Shown here: one piece after another, positions 46,637 to 56,660 of the stretch
Numbering within the stretch: position 1 is the stretch's first letter
Layout: the number at the start of each line of letters is the position of its first letter
Assembly: GCA_964016985.1 (NCBI GenBank)
Contig: OZ024828.1
Span: forward strand, 31,015,129-31,079,128
Source: Anodontia alba
Taxonomy: Eukaryota; Mollusca; Bivalvia; Lucinida; Lucinidae
DNA length: 64,000 bases
Reading direction: 5' to 3'
The notes under the pieces: model-generated
Database searches by the model: none
Told to the model about the DNA's origin: nothing
What the model saw: the letters and a program-made list of their open reading frames with translations, nothing else
Position numbers and translations under genes: made by a program

Positions 46637-47816
46637 ATATTACCAGAAATATTTCAAATGTAAATTTCGCATTCAGGAAAAAAATATTTTTTCACGATTT
46701 AAAATATTGTTTGTTATAAATAAATAAATAAAAATTCAACCCAAGTGACCTTTGGCAAAATGGCCTTGAAGTTGACTGAATTTTCTTATTACAGATTATA
46801 AGCAACACAAAAAATGCACTAGTTCAGCTTTACCAATTTAAAAGCCTAAGTAACCATTTGACTTTGCCGTAAAACTTTCAGTTTCAAGGCAATAAGGCCA
46901 GTAGTTCTGGAGAAGAAGACTTTTTAAGTTGTTTTTAATCATATATATATGGGGATGATGGCTTTTTGTTTTTACATATATGGGCATGGTGGCCACCTTG
47001 GTCATCTGATATGGATCATTTAAATAAAACTTCATCTTCCCATCCCACATCGGCTTCCTATAAAATATATTTTTAATTAGCCTAGAACTTTCTATGAAAA
47101 AGGATTTAAACAAAAACACCCTTAACCTATACCTAATTCCTTCTAGAACTTTCTACTAGCGTATGAAAAGGGATTTAAACAAAAACACCCTTAACCTAAA
47201 CCTAATTCCTTCACAAAAGTTATCAGCATCTTCAAAATCAGTCAGGTACACCGAATTATAGAACAAAAAGACCGCAAAAAGTTTTGCAGCCAAAAACGAT
47301 TTTTGAGGGGTGGAGGTGGGGATAGGGATGTGGGGTGTGGCGCGGGGGGGGGGGGAATCAATTTAAGCAGGAATAAATTTCTGACATATAAATGTGATGC
47401 TATTTAAAAAATTTAAATCATTTGATTAAATTTATTTACTCTGGGTGTGCTACATATATGCTAACATTAAAGCAATCAATAAACTGCATTTGTGACTTTT
47501 TGGGACTAAAAATAGGACTTTTTCATAAACAAATGCGGAAAACTGGATTTTTTTTATCGTTTTGTTTTAGAAAAAAATACTGCTAAGAATTGCAGAAAAT
47601 ATTTTAATGTAAATGTTACATAAGGCTGTCCAGCAAATCACATCAGATCCGCATCAAGTTATCAACATCAAAGAGAAGACCGACAAATACAATTAAAGAG
47701 CAAAAAAAAAAAAAAAAAAAAAAAAAAACAGAAAACAAGCAGGGATGGCACTTTTTTCCAAAACGGTGGCACTCAATTGCCCGAAATTTACTGAATATAT
47801 CTTTAACTTATGTAGT
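46637..47816. other. Spacer with a diverged relative of the 48880-49440 block
   Basis: 46730-46990 shares order and phrases with 49100-49430 ('cagattataa', 'gttttacc'-like, 'ccttg(c/a)', 'tttcaaggcaat', 'ggcc.agt.gttct'). 47075-47215 is a direct duplication of about 77 bp ('gatttaaacaaaaacaccc', 'taacctaattccttc'). 47340-47355 is a G-run and 47707-47728 an A-run. No gene. Confidence 0.55.
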
Positions 47817-48090
47817 CATAACAAAAACATGCCTATTCAAATATATTAAAAATTTCACCACCAAAAACTGAAAGTTTTCAGATAAAAATTCTGATACTTT
47901 TTCATATTTCTTGCTCAAAACATAGATTGTGGGTACCCACTAGAACCGCCTCGCCGAGTACCCACAATCTATGTTTTGAGCAGAAATAAGAAAATAAGAA
48001 AATTAATGTGTACCCCTGTAAACCCCAGTTTTACAATATAAACGTGGGGTTTAAGGGGGTCAAAATTATATAGATATGTTTTCGTGATGA
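47817..48090. mobile_element. Palindromic MITE (ATGCCTAT family)
   Basis: Ends TCATAACAAAAACATGCCTA (47817) and, on the other strand, TCATCACGAAAACATATCTA (48090). The centre is a near-perfect hairpin: 'gctcaaaacatagattgtgg' / 'ccacaatctatgttttgagc' at 47920-47981 around 'gtacccactagaaccgcctcg'. It is non-coding. The allelic copy is 49817-50023 (left part lost to the gap); others lie at 62315-62591 and 25411-25676. Confidence 0.82.
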
Positions 48091-48497
48091 TAAAAAGAAA
48101 AACATTAGTAATGAAACACTATTATAGAAATTTGATAAATCGTACCACAATGTATGTACCGCCTTGGAACGATTAGTAATATATTACTAGATGTCTTACG
48201 CTAGCTTTACGAGATCCCAAACCTCGCTCTTAGCTTCTATAATGGTAATAAAAATATATATTTGTTCGGCCAGCGTGGAGGTCGTTTTACTCATCCATGA
48301 ATCATTATGAGCAACAAATAAATCACAGATAAAGTCTTTAAAGAGGAAAAAGGAAGGAAGTTGAAGAATGTACTAAGATATAAAATCTAGACAAAATATG
48401 AATTTCAATGCATTTTCTCATTTATCAAAATTCGACAAAATAAATGAGTTATCAAGGTTGGAGGTTATCCGCAAAACTACTTTTATGAGCACAGCTC

Positions 48498-48588
<91 letters not shown>

Positions 48589-49616
48589 AAGTTTTTATTT
48601 TATTTGTTTATTTATCTTATTGTCAGTTTGTATATTTTTTATCTGATTTATTTAAAGTTACCTTAACTAGATTGCGACTGTATTGATTTGTAATTGTTAA
48701 ACAGTTATATAACTGCTTGATTCTTAAAGTGTAAAGGATTTTCTCCTTTTTTGTAAAACGTGATTATTATTTATCCTAAAATGGCATTTCTGTAGCAAAT
48801 TAAAATTATTTTGTTTTAAAAATATTCAAGTTTTGTGCATTTTTTTGACAAAACAATCCTTTTTATTTTTACTCCAAAAGACCCATTTTTAATAGATGAA
48901 CTGCTTTGAAATTTTTTATACATTTAGCAAACATCAGGTTAAATGGATTTGCTGATTTAAGTTGTTTAAATATCATTATTATTGTTTCTGAAATTTATTT
49001 ATCTTTTGTTGATTTTTGATTACCTTACTGATTTTGAAACTGTTAATAACTTCTATGAAAGAATTAGTGTTTACCTCTAAGCCTATTTTTCCATAGCATA
49101 ATTCAACCAAAGTGACCTTTGAGCAATGCCACTAAATGACCATTACCTTTAGTATCCATAGATGTTGAAGCTGACTGCATTTGCATATCGCAGATTATAA
49201 TAGAAACAAAGAAATGCCCTTTTTCAGTTTTCCCAATAGTAAGTCTAGGGGATCAAATTTGACCTTGCAGTAAAATAGGTTATGGTCAACCCAGGGTCAT
49301 CATTTAAACACAGAATTATAGTACTAGTCTCAGATGCTACATACCAAGTTTCAAGGCAATCGGCCTAGTGGTTCTTGAAAAGCAGAGTTTTCTTTAAAGT
49401 TTTTACTCAATATGGGTATGGCCGCAATTTCGCACTCATGCACTTGTGTTTATGTAATATGTATGCCCATGTTCCCAATTATAAACAGTGATAATAGTGG
49501 TATACTGGGTTCTACATTATTACATAAGACGTTTGAAGTTTTTAAATCGGCTTTTTAGTTTTTTTTTTGTTTTTTTTTTTGTTTTTTTTTTTCGGTAATT
49601 GGATCAGTAAATCTAT
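47884..49616 (+). repeat. Duplicate segment, copy without the retrotransposon
   Basis: This 1733-bp stretch aligns end to end with 49817-57840 once the 6293-bp retrotransposon is removed (1731 bp). Differences are scattered single bases, an (AT)n length change (48499-48585 here) and an indel of about 70 bp near 49015. It ends exactly at the N gap. Read as the empty allele of the same locus. Confidence 0.85.
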
Positions 49617-49816
49617 NNNNNNNNNNNNNNNNNNNNNNNNNNNNNNNNNNNNNNNNNNNNNNNNNNNNNNNNNNNNNNNNNNNNNNNNNNNNNNNNNNNN
49701 NNNNNNNNNNNNNNNNNNNNNNNNNNNNNNNNNNNNNNNNNNNNNNNNNNNNNNNNNNNNNNNNNNNNNNNNNNNNNNNNNNNNNNNNNNNNNNNNNNNN
49801 NNNNNNNNNNNNNNNN
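49617..49816. other. Assembly gap of 200 N
   Basis: Exactly 200 consecutive N bases, a round placeholder size. The sequence on the left is duplicated on the right, so the true gap may be negative (overlapping haplotypes). Confidence 0.98.
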
Positions 49817-50457
49817 AAAAATTATAATATTTTGTCATATTTCTTGCTCAAAACATAGATTGTGGGTACCCACTAGAACCGCCTCGCCGAGTACCCACAA
49901 TCTATGTTTTGAGCAGAAATAAGAAAATAAGAAAATTAATGTGTACCCCTGTAAACCCTAGTTTTACAATATAAACGTGGGGTTTAAGGGGGTCAAAATT
50001 ATATAGATATGTTTTCGTGATGATAAAAAGAAAAACATTAGTAATGAAACACGATTATAGAAATTTGACAAATCATACCACAATGTATGTACCGCCTTGG
50101 AACGATTAGTAATATATTACTAGATGTCTTACGCTAGCTTTACGAGATCCCAAACCTCGCTTTTAGCTTCTATAATGGTAATAAAAATATATATTTGTTC
50201 GGCCCGCGTGGAGGTCGTTTTACTCATCTATGAATCATTATGAGCAACAAATAAATCACAGATAAAGTCTTTAAAGAGGAAAAAGGAAGGTGGTTGAAGA
50301 ATGTACTAAGATATAAAATCTAGACAAAATATGAATTTCAATGCATTTTCTCATTTATCAAAATCCGACAAAATAAATGAGTTATCAGGGTTGGAGGTTA
50401 TCCGCCGCAAAACTACTTTTATGAGCACAGCTCGTATATATATATATATATATATAT

Positions 50458-51049
50458 TGTTACGAGCCAGGCGTAACGAGAAAGAAATGAAAGTGAAACC
50501 AGCAACAAGCTTTAAATTATTAACAATATTTATTCCACAAAAAATAAAACAAGATTCAAAACAAAAGAATGTAAGTAAACAGTACCTTTCAAGTTTATGT
50601 CACTAAGTCCCTCTGAAATAATCCAGGAGAATTTATAAAACAAATCCTTTGAATATCAGTTTCTGATCCCACAATTTAAAGTTCCTGAATTCAGAATTTA
50701 AGTCCAGAATGAATAAAATAATAAGTAATCCAGTATAGAATAATTTCCAGTGAAAGTATACAAAGATGCCTAGATGAAAATCTTCTCTCCTTATATAATA
50801 TCAGAGAACGTTCTAGAAAAAGAATTTACTACAAGCATCTCTTATTTTCTAGGTTCCTTCAGGAAACTTCTAAATCTTCTATGACATGCCAAAAATAACT
50901 CAGTCCAGAATCAAGGCTGTAAACATCATGTTATTGTAAACATGTTGAACATTCCAGAAAGTTATTTTTGGAAACATAGTAAATAAAGCTATTTATGGAA
51001 ACATAGTAAACATGTTGTTTAAAACAATTGAACACCCTGTTATATAACA
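50458..51049 (-). repeat. 3' LTR of the retrotransposon
   Basis: The same length and ends as the 5' LTR, offset by exactly 5701 bp. It carries the same three heat-shock-type sites (50947-50959, 50858-50870, 50806-50818), the same TATA box (near 50790-50799) and the same poly(A) signal. Confidence 0.95.
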
Positions 51050-51061
51050 CTTCCCCTCTTC
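51050..51061 (-). promoter_or_regulatory. Polypurine tract
   Basis: The sense strand reads GAAGAGGGGAAG directly before the 3' LTR. It would prime plus-strand DNA synthesis. Confidence 0.9.
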
Positions 51062-51185
51062 AGGGAAAAGAAAGATTTATGTAATAAAGCTTTCTTTTGC
51101 CATAAAATTATCATAAAATAAAATACTGATAAAGGCAATTATTATCTTATATATAGCAAGTTACAGGAAACCACAGATCAAGACA

Positions 51186-54100
51186 TCATGCTCTGGACAA
51201 GGCATCAGGAATAATATTATCTTTTCCCCTGATATGCCTGATGTCAAGATTGTATTCCTGTAACAACAGGCTCCATCTGAGCAACCTCTGATTCTTGTTT
51301 TTCATCTTATGGATGAAAGTCAGTGGATTGTGATCACTGAAAACAACAATAGGTGAAGACGAAGAAGTCAGATAAACTTCAAAATGTTGAAGAGCAAGAA
51401 TGAGAGACAAACATTCTTTCTCTACTGTAGAATAATTCTTTTGATGTTTGTTAAACTTTTTGGAAAAGTAACAAACTGGATGATCCACACCATTGTCATC
51501 CTCTTGCAGTAATACACCACCTGCACCATCACTCGCATCTACTGCTAACTTGAATTCTTTATTACAATTCGGTGCCAAGAGAACCGGCTCACTTCTCAGT
51601 ATGGCTTTCAGTTTATCAAAGGCATTCTGACAATCACTGGTCCACTTAAACCTCATTCTTTTACTAAGTAAATTAGTCAGTGGCTCAGCAATGACAGAAA
51701 AATTATTACAGAATTTTCTGTAATAACCGGCCATCCCAAGAAACCTCATCAGTTGTCTTTTGCATGTGGGCACCGGAAAATTTGAAATAGCTTCAACTTT
51801 AGCCTCTATAGGTTTAACCTGACCATGACCCACAACATGTCCTAGAAATGTTAAAGTTGCATGACAGAATTCACTTTTAGCAAGGTTTATTGTCAATTTT
51901 GCTTCACTTAGTTTATCAAAGAATGCTTTGATAGTTCCAAGATGGTGATTCCATTCATCACTGTATATGATGGCATCGTCGATGTAAGCATCGCAATGCT
52001 CGATTCCAGCTATTATGGTGTTGATTAAGCGTTGAAATGTTGCTGGAGAGTTTTTCATTCCGAAAGGCATTACTTTATAGTGATATAATCCATCAGGAGT
52101 AACAAATGCTGAGACCTCTTTGGCTCTTTCTGTGAGAGGAATTTGCCAAAATCCTTTCAGAAGATCAAATTTAGTTATATATTTTGAATTTCCAACTTTG
52201 TCAATACAGTCATCCATTCCTGGTATGGGAAAAGTGTCTGTTTTACTCAAATTATTGACCTTCCTGTAATCGGTGCACATCCGATATGTTCCATCAGGTT
52301 TTGGCACAAGAATGCAAGGTGAACTCCATTCACTTTGACTTGGTTCAATAAAATCATTGTCCAGCAAATACTGAATTTCCTCCTTAAGATATTTTTGTTT
52401 TGTTGGGTTCATTCTATATGGATGTTGTTTGACAGGTTGTGAGTCCTCAACATTCACATCATGATAAATTTTGTCAGTCCTTGTAGGAATGTCCGGAAAT
52501 AAGTGTTCATATTGATAAATTAACTTTTTCAGTTCTTTTCTTTGGACTGGATCTAGGTGTGAAAGTTTCTGGTCGAGATCCTTTAGAATGTCAGAATTCT
52601 GAAGTTTTGATAAAGCAGGATCAGATTTGGTGAATTTCATGTCTTCAGAGTTCATTTCACTTTGTTCCTGAGGGACTGAACTAACAACACTAATTGGTGT
52701 AACAGAAGAGCTATCCCTATCTATGTATTGTTTAAGCATGTTAAGATGACATAACTGTTTTTGTTTGCGTCTCCCAGGAGTGTTAACAATGTAATTTACA
52801 TCACTAATCTGTTTATCTACATTGTAAGGGCCGTAATACCTGGCTTGCAATGGTTTGCCAGGAATAGGCAAAAGAGCAAGTACCCTGTCTCCAGGCATGA
52901 ATTTTCTTTCTTTTGCATTTTCATCATACCAACGTTTCATTTTCCTTTGTGCTGACTTAAGATTGGTCCGAGCAGCCTCACAAGCTCTAGACAGTCTGTC
53001 TTTAAAATCTGATACATATTGAAGTAAGTTCAGAGAACTGTCATCATTTGAGAGAAATTTCTCTTTCAAAAGTTTCAAAGGTCCACGCACAGTGTGGCCA
53101 AATACCAGCTCAAATGGGCTGAAACCAAGAGATTCCTGAACAGATTCTCTAACAGCGAACAACAACAAATGGATGCCCTCATCCCAATCTTTTTCAGTAT
53201 CAAAGCAGTATGATCTGATCATATTTTTCAGTGTCTGATGAAATCTTTCAAGGGCACCTTGACTTTCAGGATGATAAGGTGACGATTTATATTGAGTAAT
53301 GCCCAACTCATGCATGACCTGCTGAAAAATTCCAGACATGAAATTTGAGCCCTGATCCGACTGAACAGACTTTGGAAGGCCTACAAATGTGAAAAACTTT
53401 ACCAAAGCCTTAACAATATTCTTTGTTTTGATATTCCGAAGTGGAATGGCTTCTGGGAAACGTGTAGAAGCACACATTATAGTGAGAAGATACTCATGGC
53501 CTGACTTGGTTTTAGGCAAGGGACCAACACAGTCAATAATTATTCTGCTAAAAGGTTCATCAAAAGCAGGTATGGGCTGTAAATGAGCTTTTGGTATTGT
53601 CTGGTTGGGTTTTCCTACCATCTGACAAGTATGGCAAGATTTACAAAATTGAGAAACGTCAGATTTTAACCCTGGCCAGTAAAAATGGTTAAGAATTTTG
53701 TGATAGGTCTTGTTTACACCTAAATGACCTGACATGGGAGTCTCATGGGCCAAGTTCAAAATTTCAGGGCGATAAACCCTTGGAACCACTATTTGGTGGT
53801 TAACAGTCCACTCGTCTTCTGCTGAGACATCAGGAGGACGCCATTTTCTCATTAAAATGTCATTTTTGACATAAAAACAGACTGGGACTTGATCTGTTTC
53901 TTTCTCATCTAAAGCCCTTTCAAGTAAAGGCAAAATTTCAGGATCATTATGCTGTTCCTTACAAAGTTGTGACCTTGACACCAAGTCATGACCTTGACCT
54001 TGGTCATTTAATATTGCAGAGTAATGACTGGACTCTGACTTGTTATGTAACTCCGTCTGTTTGTCAGACAGGCTGGATGAAAGAGAATTTGTAATCTCAT

Positions 54101-55862
54101 GTTTAAAAGACTGACCCAAAAAGGTATCAGTTAAATCAATGTCCCCATCATTCTGTTTTGCTTTCTTTGCCATGGCCCTTGTAACGGCACAAGATGGGTA
54201 AAGATCAGGGATTTCCTGCTCAATAGGATCAGATGGCTGATCAATACAAGGTATAGTAGTCAAAAGTGGGTTTACCACAACCTTATCTCCTGCTAAGTCA
54301 TTGCCTAACAGTAAGTGAACACCTTTAAAAGGTAAAAAAGGTCGAACACCAACAGCCACTAAACCAGTTACCAAGTCTGAGGATAAATAAATGTTATGAA
54401 GAGGAACATTAACAAATCCACACTCTACACCCTGAATAAGGACACTTGTCCCAGAAGAAGTCTTCTCAGAAAAAGGCAGAGTATCTGCTAAAATAAGGGA
54501 TTGAGAAGCTCCAGTATCTCGTAAGATTTTAATTGGGGTAGACTGGGCATAGTCACTGTTTAGTGACACAAAACCATCTGATAAGAATGGTTCATAAATC
54601 TTCATAACAGAATCAGTCTCAGGCCTTTCGGTCTGGATAGGATCTTCCTCCTTAACACATGACTGTGGTTTTAACCGTAAAGAGGTAAGGCCAGTAGGTT
54701 TAAGCCCCTCTTGTTTTTCTTTCTTTCTTTTCAAATGTAAACATTCAGATATAATATGACCTGTCCTTTTGCAATAATTGCAAATTGGTTGAGATAAGGG
54801 ATTTTGATCTTTATTTTCACCAGAAGGTTTGGGTTTGGGAGTAATTGTTTGGCTATGACTGCCAGGTGGATTACTAAGACTATGTTTGGATCCTGAATGT
54901 GGGAAAAATGGTCTTCTAGAAGGATTTGACTTATTAATAAAGGAAACTTTATGTGTTAAAGCATAATCATCTGCAAGTCGAGCTGAAGCTTCCAAAGTTT
55001 CAACCTGTTTCTCATCTAAAAAGGACTTAATGTCTGAATTTATGCACCTTTTGAACTCCTCTACAAGCATGAGCTGCCTAAGTTTTTCATGATCGGAGCC
55101 AATTTTCTTTGAAGAGCACCACCTATCAAATAGCTGTTCTTTAGTTCTGGCAAATTCTACATGGGTCTGCTCATTTTCTTTCTTACAGTTCCTAAATTTT
55201 TGCCTGTAAGCCTCAGGGACCAACTCATAAGCCTTAAGAATTAATTCCTTTACAGTATCATAACTGGAGCTCTGCTGGACAGTCAGCTGAGTATAAATTT
55301 CTCGAGCCTTCCCAATTATAACACTTTGCAAAAGCAAGGTCCAATGCTCCTTTGGCCATTTTAAATTTTCTGCTACTTTTTCAAAATGAAGAAAATATTT
55401 GTCAACCTCTTTTTCTTGAAAAGGGGGAACTAATCTGATGTGTTTAGTGACATCAAAATAAGCACCAGAGTCTAAAGGTTGCCGTTTTACCGTCATATTT
55501 TGCATTTCTAATTCTTTCATTCTTAAGTTATATTGTCTCTCTCTTTCCTTTTCTTCCATTTCTATTTTAAGTTTTTCTTGTTCTACTCTTAATTTTTCAA
55601 ACTCGATTTGCTTCTGAATCTCAAGCTCTCGCATTTGCAACCCTGTCTGTGTAACGAGAACAAGAGACAAAGCAGAAGAATCAAGTATTTCCTTATCTAC
55701 CATAAATTGTACCAGAATATTTTTTATTTCCTGTTTTAGCATGGACTTGTTGACGGTAGTCAATTCATAGTGAGCAGCAATGTCCAACAAATCTGACTTT
55801 TTGGCCAAATTTAACAACTCCTGCGAAGGCGCAGTGATAAAAGCTTGAAGGTCAAATGACAT
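51186..55862 (-). CDS. gag-pol: Gag-pol polyprotein, order gag-PR-IN-RT-RH
   Basis: 1558 residues, ATG at 55862, TGA at 51186, no stop or frameshift. Gag: helical N-terminus (10-60), charged coiled coil (76-122), capsid-like part with a SCAN-like stretch (about 218-300), and a CCHC zinc knuckle (C361, C364, H369, C374). Protease: DTGAS at 449-453. Integrase: HHCC zinc finger (H706, H713, C740, C743), catalytic D777, D836, E872 with a D-35-E spacing, and a GPY motif near 1011-1013. Reverse transcriptase follows at about 1145-1345: catalytic D1233 and YIDD at 1293-1296. RNase H: D1442, E in EKE at 1481-1483, D1510. It ends in DALSRA. Integrase before RT is unlike most Ty3/gypsy elements and defines Gmr1-like ones. 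Fusing gag to pol in one frame means protein ratios must be set after translation. All catalytic residues are intact. Confidence 0.97.
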   Translation of the reverse strand: MSFDLQAFITAPSQELLNLAKKSDLLDIAAHYELTTVNKSMLKQEIKNILVQFMVDKEILDSSALSLVLVTQTGLQMRELEIQKQIEFEKLRVEQEKLKIEMEEKERERQYNLRMKELEMQNMTVKRQPLDSGAYFDVTKHIRLVPPFQEKEVDKYFLHFEKVAENLKWPKEHWTLLLQSVIIGKAREIYTQLTVQQSSSYDTVKELILKAYELVPEAYRQKFRNCKKENEQTHVEFARTKEQLFDRWCSSKKIGSDHEKLRQLMLVEEFKRCINSDIKSFLDEKQVETLEASARLADDYALTHKVSFINKSNPSRRPFFPHSGSKHSLSNPPGSHSQTITPKPKPSGENKDQNPLSQPICNYCKRTGHIISECLHLKRKKEKQEGLKPTGLTSLRLKPQSCVKEEDPIQTERPETDSVMKIYEPFLSDGFVSLNSDYAQSTPIKILRDTGASQSLILADTLPFSEKTSSGTSVLIQGVECGFVNVPLHNIYLSSDLVTGLVAVGVRPFLPFKGVHLLLGNDLAGDKVVVNPLLTTIPCIDQPSDPIEQEIPDLYPSCAVTRAMAKKAKQNDGDIDLTDTFLGQSFKHEITNSLSSSLSDKQTELHNKSESSHYSAILNDQGQGHDLVSRSQLCKEQHNDPEILPLLERALDEKETDQVPVCFYVKNDILMRKWRPPDVSAEDEWTVNHQIVVPRVYRPEILNLAHETPMSGHLGVNKTYHKILNHFYWPGLKSDVSQFCKSCHTCQMVGKPNQTIPKAHLQPIPAFDEPFSRIIIDCVGPLPKTKSGHEYLLTIMCASTRFPEAIPLRNIKTKNIVKALVKFFTFVGLPKSVQSDQGSNFMSGIFQQVMHELGITQYKSSPYHPESQGALERFHQTLKNMIRSYCFDTEKDWDEGIHLLLFAVRESVQESLGFSPFELVFGHTVRGPLKLLKEKFLSNDDSSLNLLQYVSDFKDRLSRACEAARTNLKSAQRKMKRWYDENAKERKFMPGDRVLALLPIPGKPLQARYYGPYNVDKQISDVNYIVNTPGRRKQKQLCHLNMLKQYIDRDSSSVTPISVVSSVPQEQSEMNSEDMKFTKSDPALSKLQNSDILKDLDQKLSHLDPVQRKELKKLIYQYEHLFPDIPTRTDKIYHDVNVEDSQPVKQHPYRMNPTKQKYLKEEIQYLLDNDFIEPSQSEWSSPCILVPKPDGTYRMCTDYRKVNNLSKTDTFPIPGMDDCIDKVGNSKYITKFDLLKGFWQIPLTERAKEVSAFVTPDGLYHYKVMPFGMKNSPATFQRLINTIIAGIEHCDAYIDDAIIYSDEWNHHLGTIKAFFDKLSEAKLTINLAKSEFCHATLTFLGHVVGHGQVKPIEAKVEAISNFPVPTCKRQLMRFLGMAGYYRKFCNNFSVIAEPLTNLLSKRMRFKWTSDCQNAFDKLKAILRSEPVLLAPNCNKEFKLAVDASDGAGGVLLQEDDNGVDHPVCYFSKKFNKHQKNYSTVEKECLSLILALQHFEVYLTSSSSPIVVFSDHNPLTFIHKMKNKNQRLLRWSLLLQEYNLDIRHIRGKDNIIPDALSRA

Positions 55863-56135
55863 GATTGCTTTTTGCTGGTTTTATCAAGAAAATTTATCAA
55901 TCAGAGTTTATTTATTGATATTTTTCAAAAGTCAATACTTGCTTTTTTATTATTTACTTATATTTTTTGAAAGTCAATACTTGTTTTTTTTATAAAATAA
56001 AGATTTTTATAATTACTGAATTTTTTTAAAAGTCAGTACTTGTTTTATAGCAAACAAATATTTCTTTTTTTTTAAAAAATCAATATTTGTTTTCTTTAAA
56101 AAGCTCAAACTTGTTTTAGCTCAAGAAAATGTTCG
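55863..56135 (-). other. 5' leader with short direct repeats
   Basis: 273 bp between the primer site and the gag start. About five copies of 'gtcaatacttg' variants (near 55930, 55971, 56031, 56079, 56103) are spaced 24-60 bp apart in T/A-rich sequence. In retroelements this region carries packaging and dimerisation signals. That role here is inference. Confidence 0.6.
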
Positions 56136-56153
56136 ATCCCGGACGAGCCCCCA
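56136..56153 (-). promoter_or_regulatory. Primer-binding site, tRNA-Pro type
   Basis: The sense strand reads TGGGGGCTCGTCCGGGAT five bases after the 5' LTR (spacer GAAAT). These 18 bases are complementary to the 3' end of animal tRNA-Pro and are the same as the well-known proline primer site of murine gammaretroviruses. Confidence 0.92.
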
Positions 56154-56490
56154 ATTTCTGTTACGAGCCAGGCGTAACGAGAAAGAAATGAAAGTGAAAC
56201 CAGCAACAAGCTTTAAATTATTAACAATATTTATTCCACAAAAAATAAAACAAGATTCAAAACAAAAGAATGTAAGTAAACAGTACCTTTCAAGTTTATG
56301 TCACTAAGTCCCTCTGAAATAATCCAGGAGAATTTATAAAACAAATCCTTTGAATATCAGTTTCTGATCCCACAATTTAAAGTTCCTGAATTCAGAATTT
56401 AAGTCCAGAATGAATAAAATAATAAGTAATCCAGTATAGAATAATTTCCAGTGAAAGTATACAAAGATGCCCAGATGAAAATCTTCTCTC

Positions 56491-56500
56491 CTTATATAAT
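56491..56500 (-). promoter_or_regulatory. LTR TATA box
   Basis: The sense strand reads ATTATATAAG followed by GAGAG, directly downstream of heat-shock element 1. Confidence 0.65.
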
Positions 56501-56506
56501 ATCAGA

Positions 56507-56519
56507 GAACGTTCTAGAA
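56507..56519. promoter_or_regulatory. Heat-shock element 1, next to the TATA box
   Basis: GAA-CG-TTC-TA-GAA on the plus strand (TTC-TA-GAA-CG-TTC in the sense direction). It is a perfect three-unit array ending 6 bp upstream of the TATA box at 56500. A position immediately upstream of TATA is typical of strong heat-inducible promoters. Confidence 0.72.
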
Positions 56520-56558
56520 AAAGAATTTACTACAAGCATCTCTTATTTTCTAGGTTCC

Positions 56559-56571
56559 TTCAGGAAACTTC
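56559..56571. promoter_or_regulatory. Heat-shock element 2 in LTR U3
   Basis: TTC-AG-GAA-AC-TTC, again a perfect three-unit array, about 180 bp into the LTR. Confidence 0.7.
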
Positions 56572-56647
56572 TAAATCTTCTATGACATGCCAAAAATAAC
56601 TCAGTCCAGAATCAAGGCTGTAAACATCATGTTATTGTAAACATGTT

Positions 56648-56660
56648 GAACATTCCAGAA
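56648..56660. promoter_or_regulatory. Heat-shock element 3 in LTR U3
   Basis: GAA-CA-TTC-CA-GAA, a perfect three-unit alternating nGAAn array, the binding consensus of heat-shock factor. It starts about 91 bp into the LTR in the sense direction. Confidence 0.7.

Noticed and set aside
49617..49816. Real tandem duplication across the gap
   Set aside because: Not excluded, but the dovetail ends at the gap and matched lengths fit unmerged alleles better.
52761..53586. Plus-strand frames antisense to the gag-pol ORF
   Set aside because: Shadows of the real minus-strand ORF with no motif of their own.
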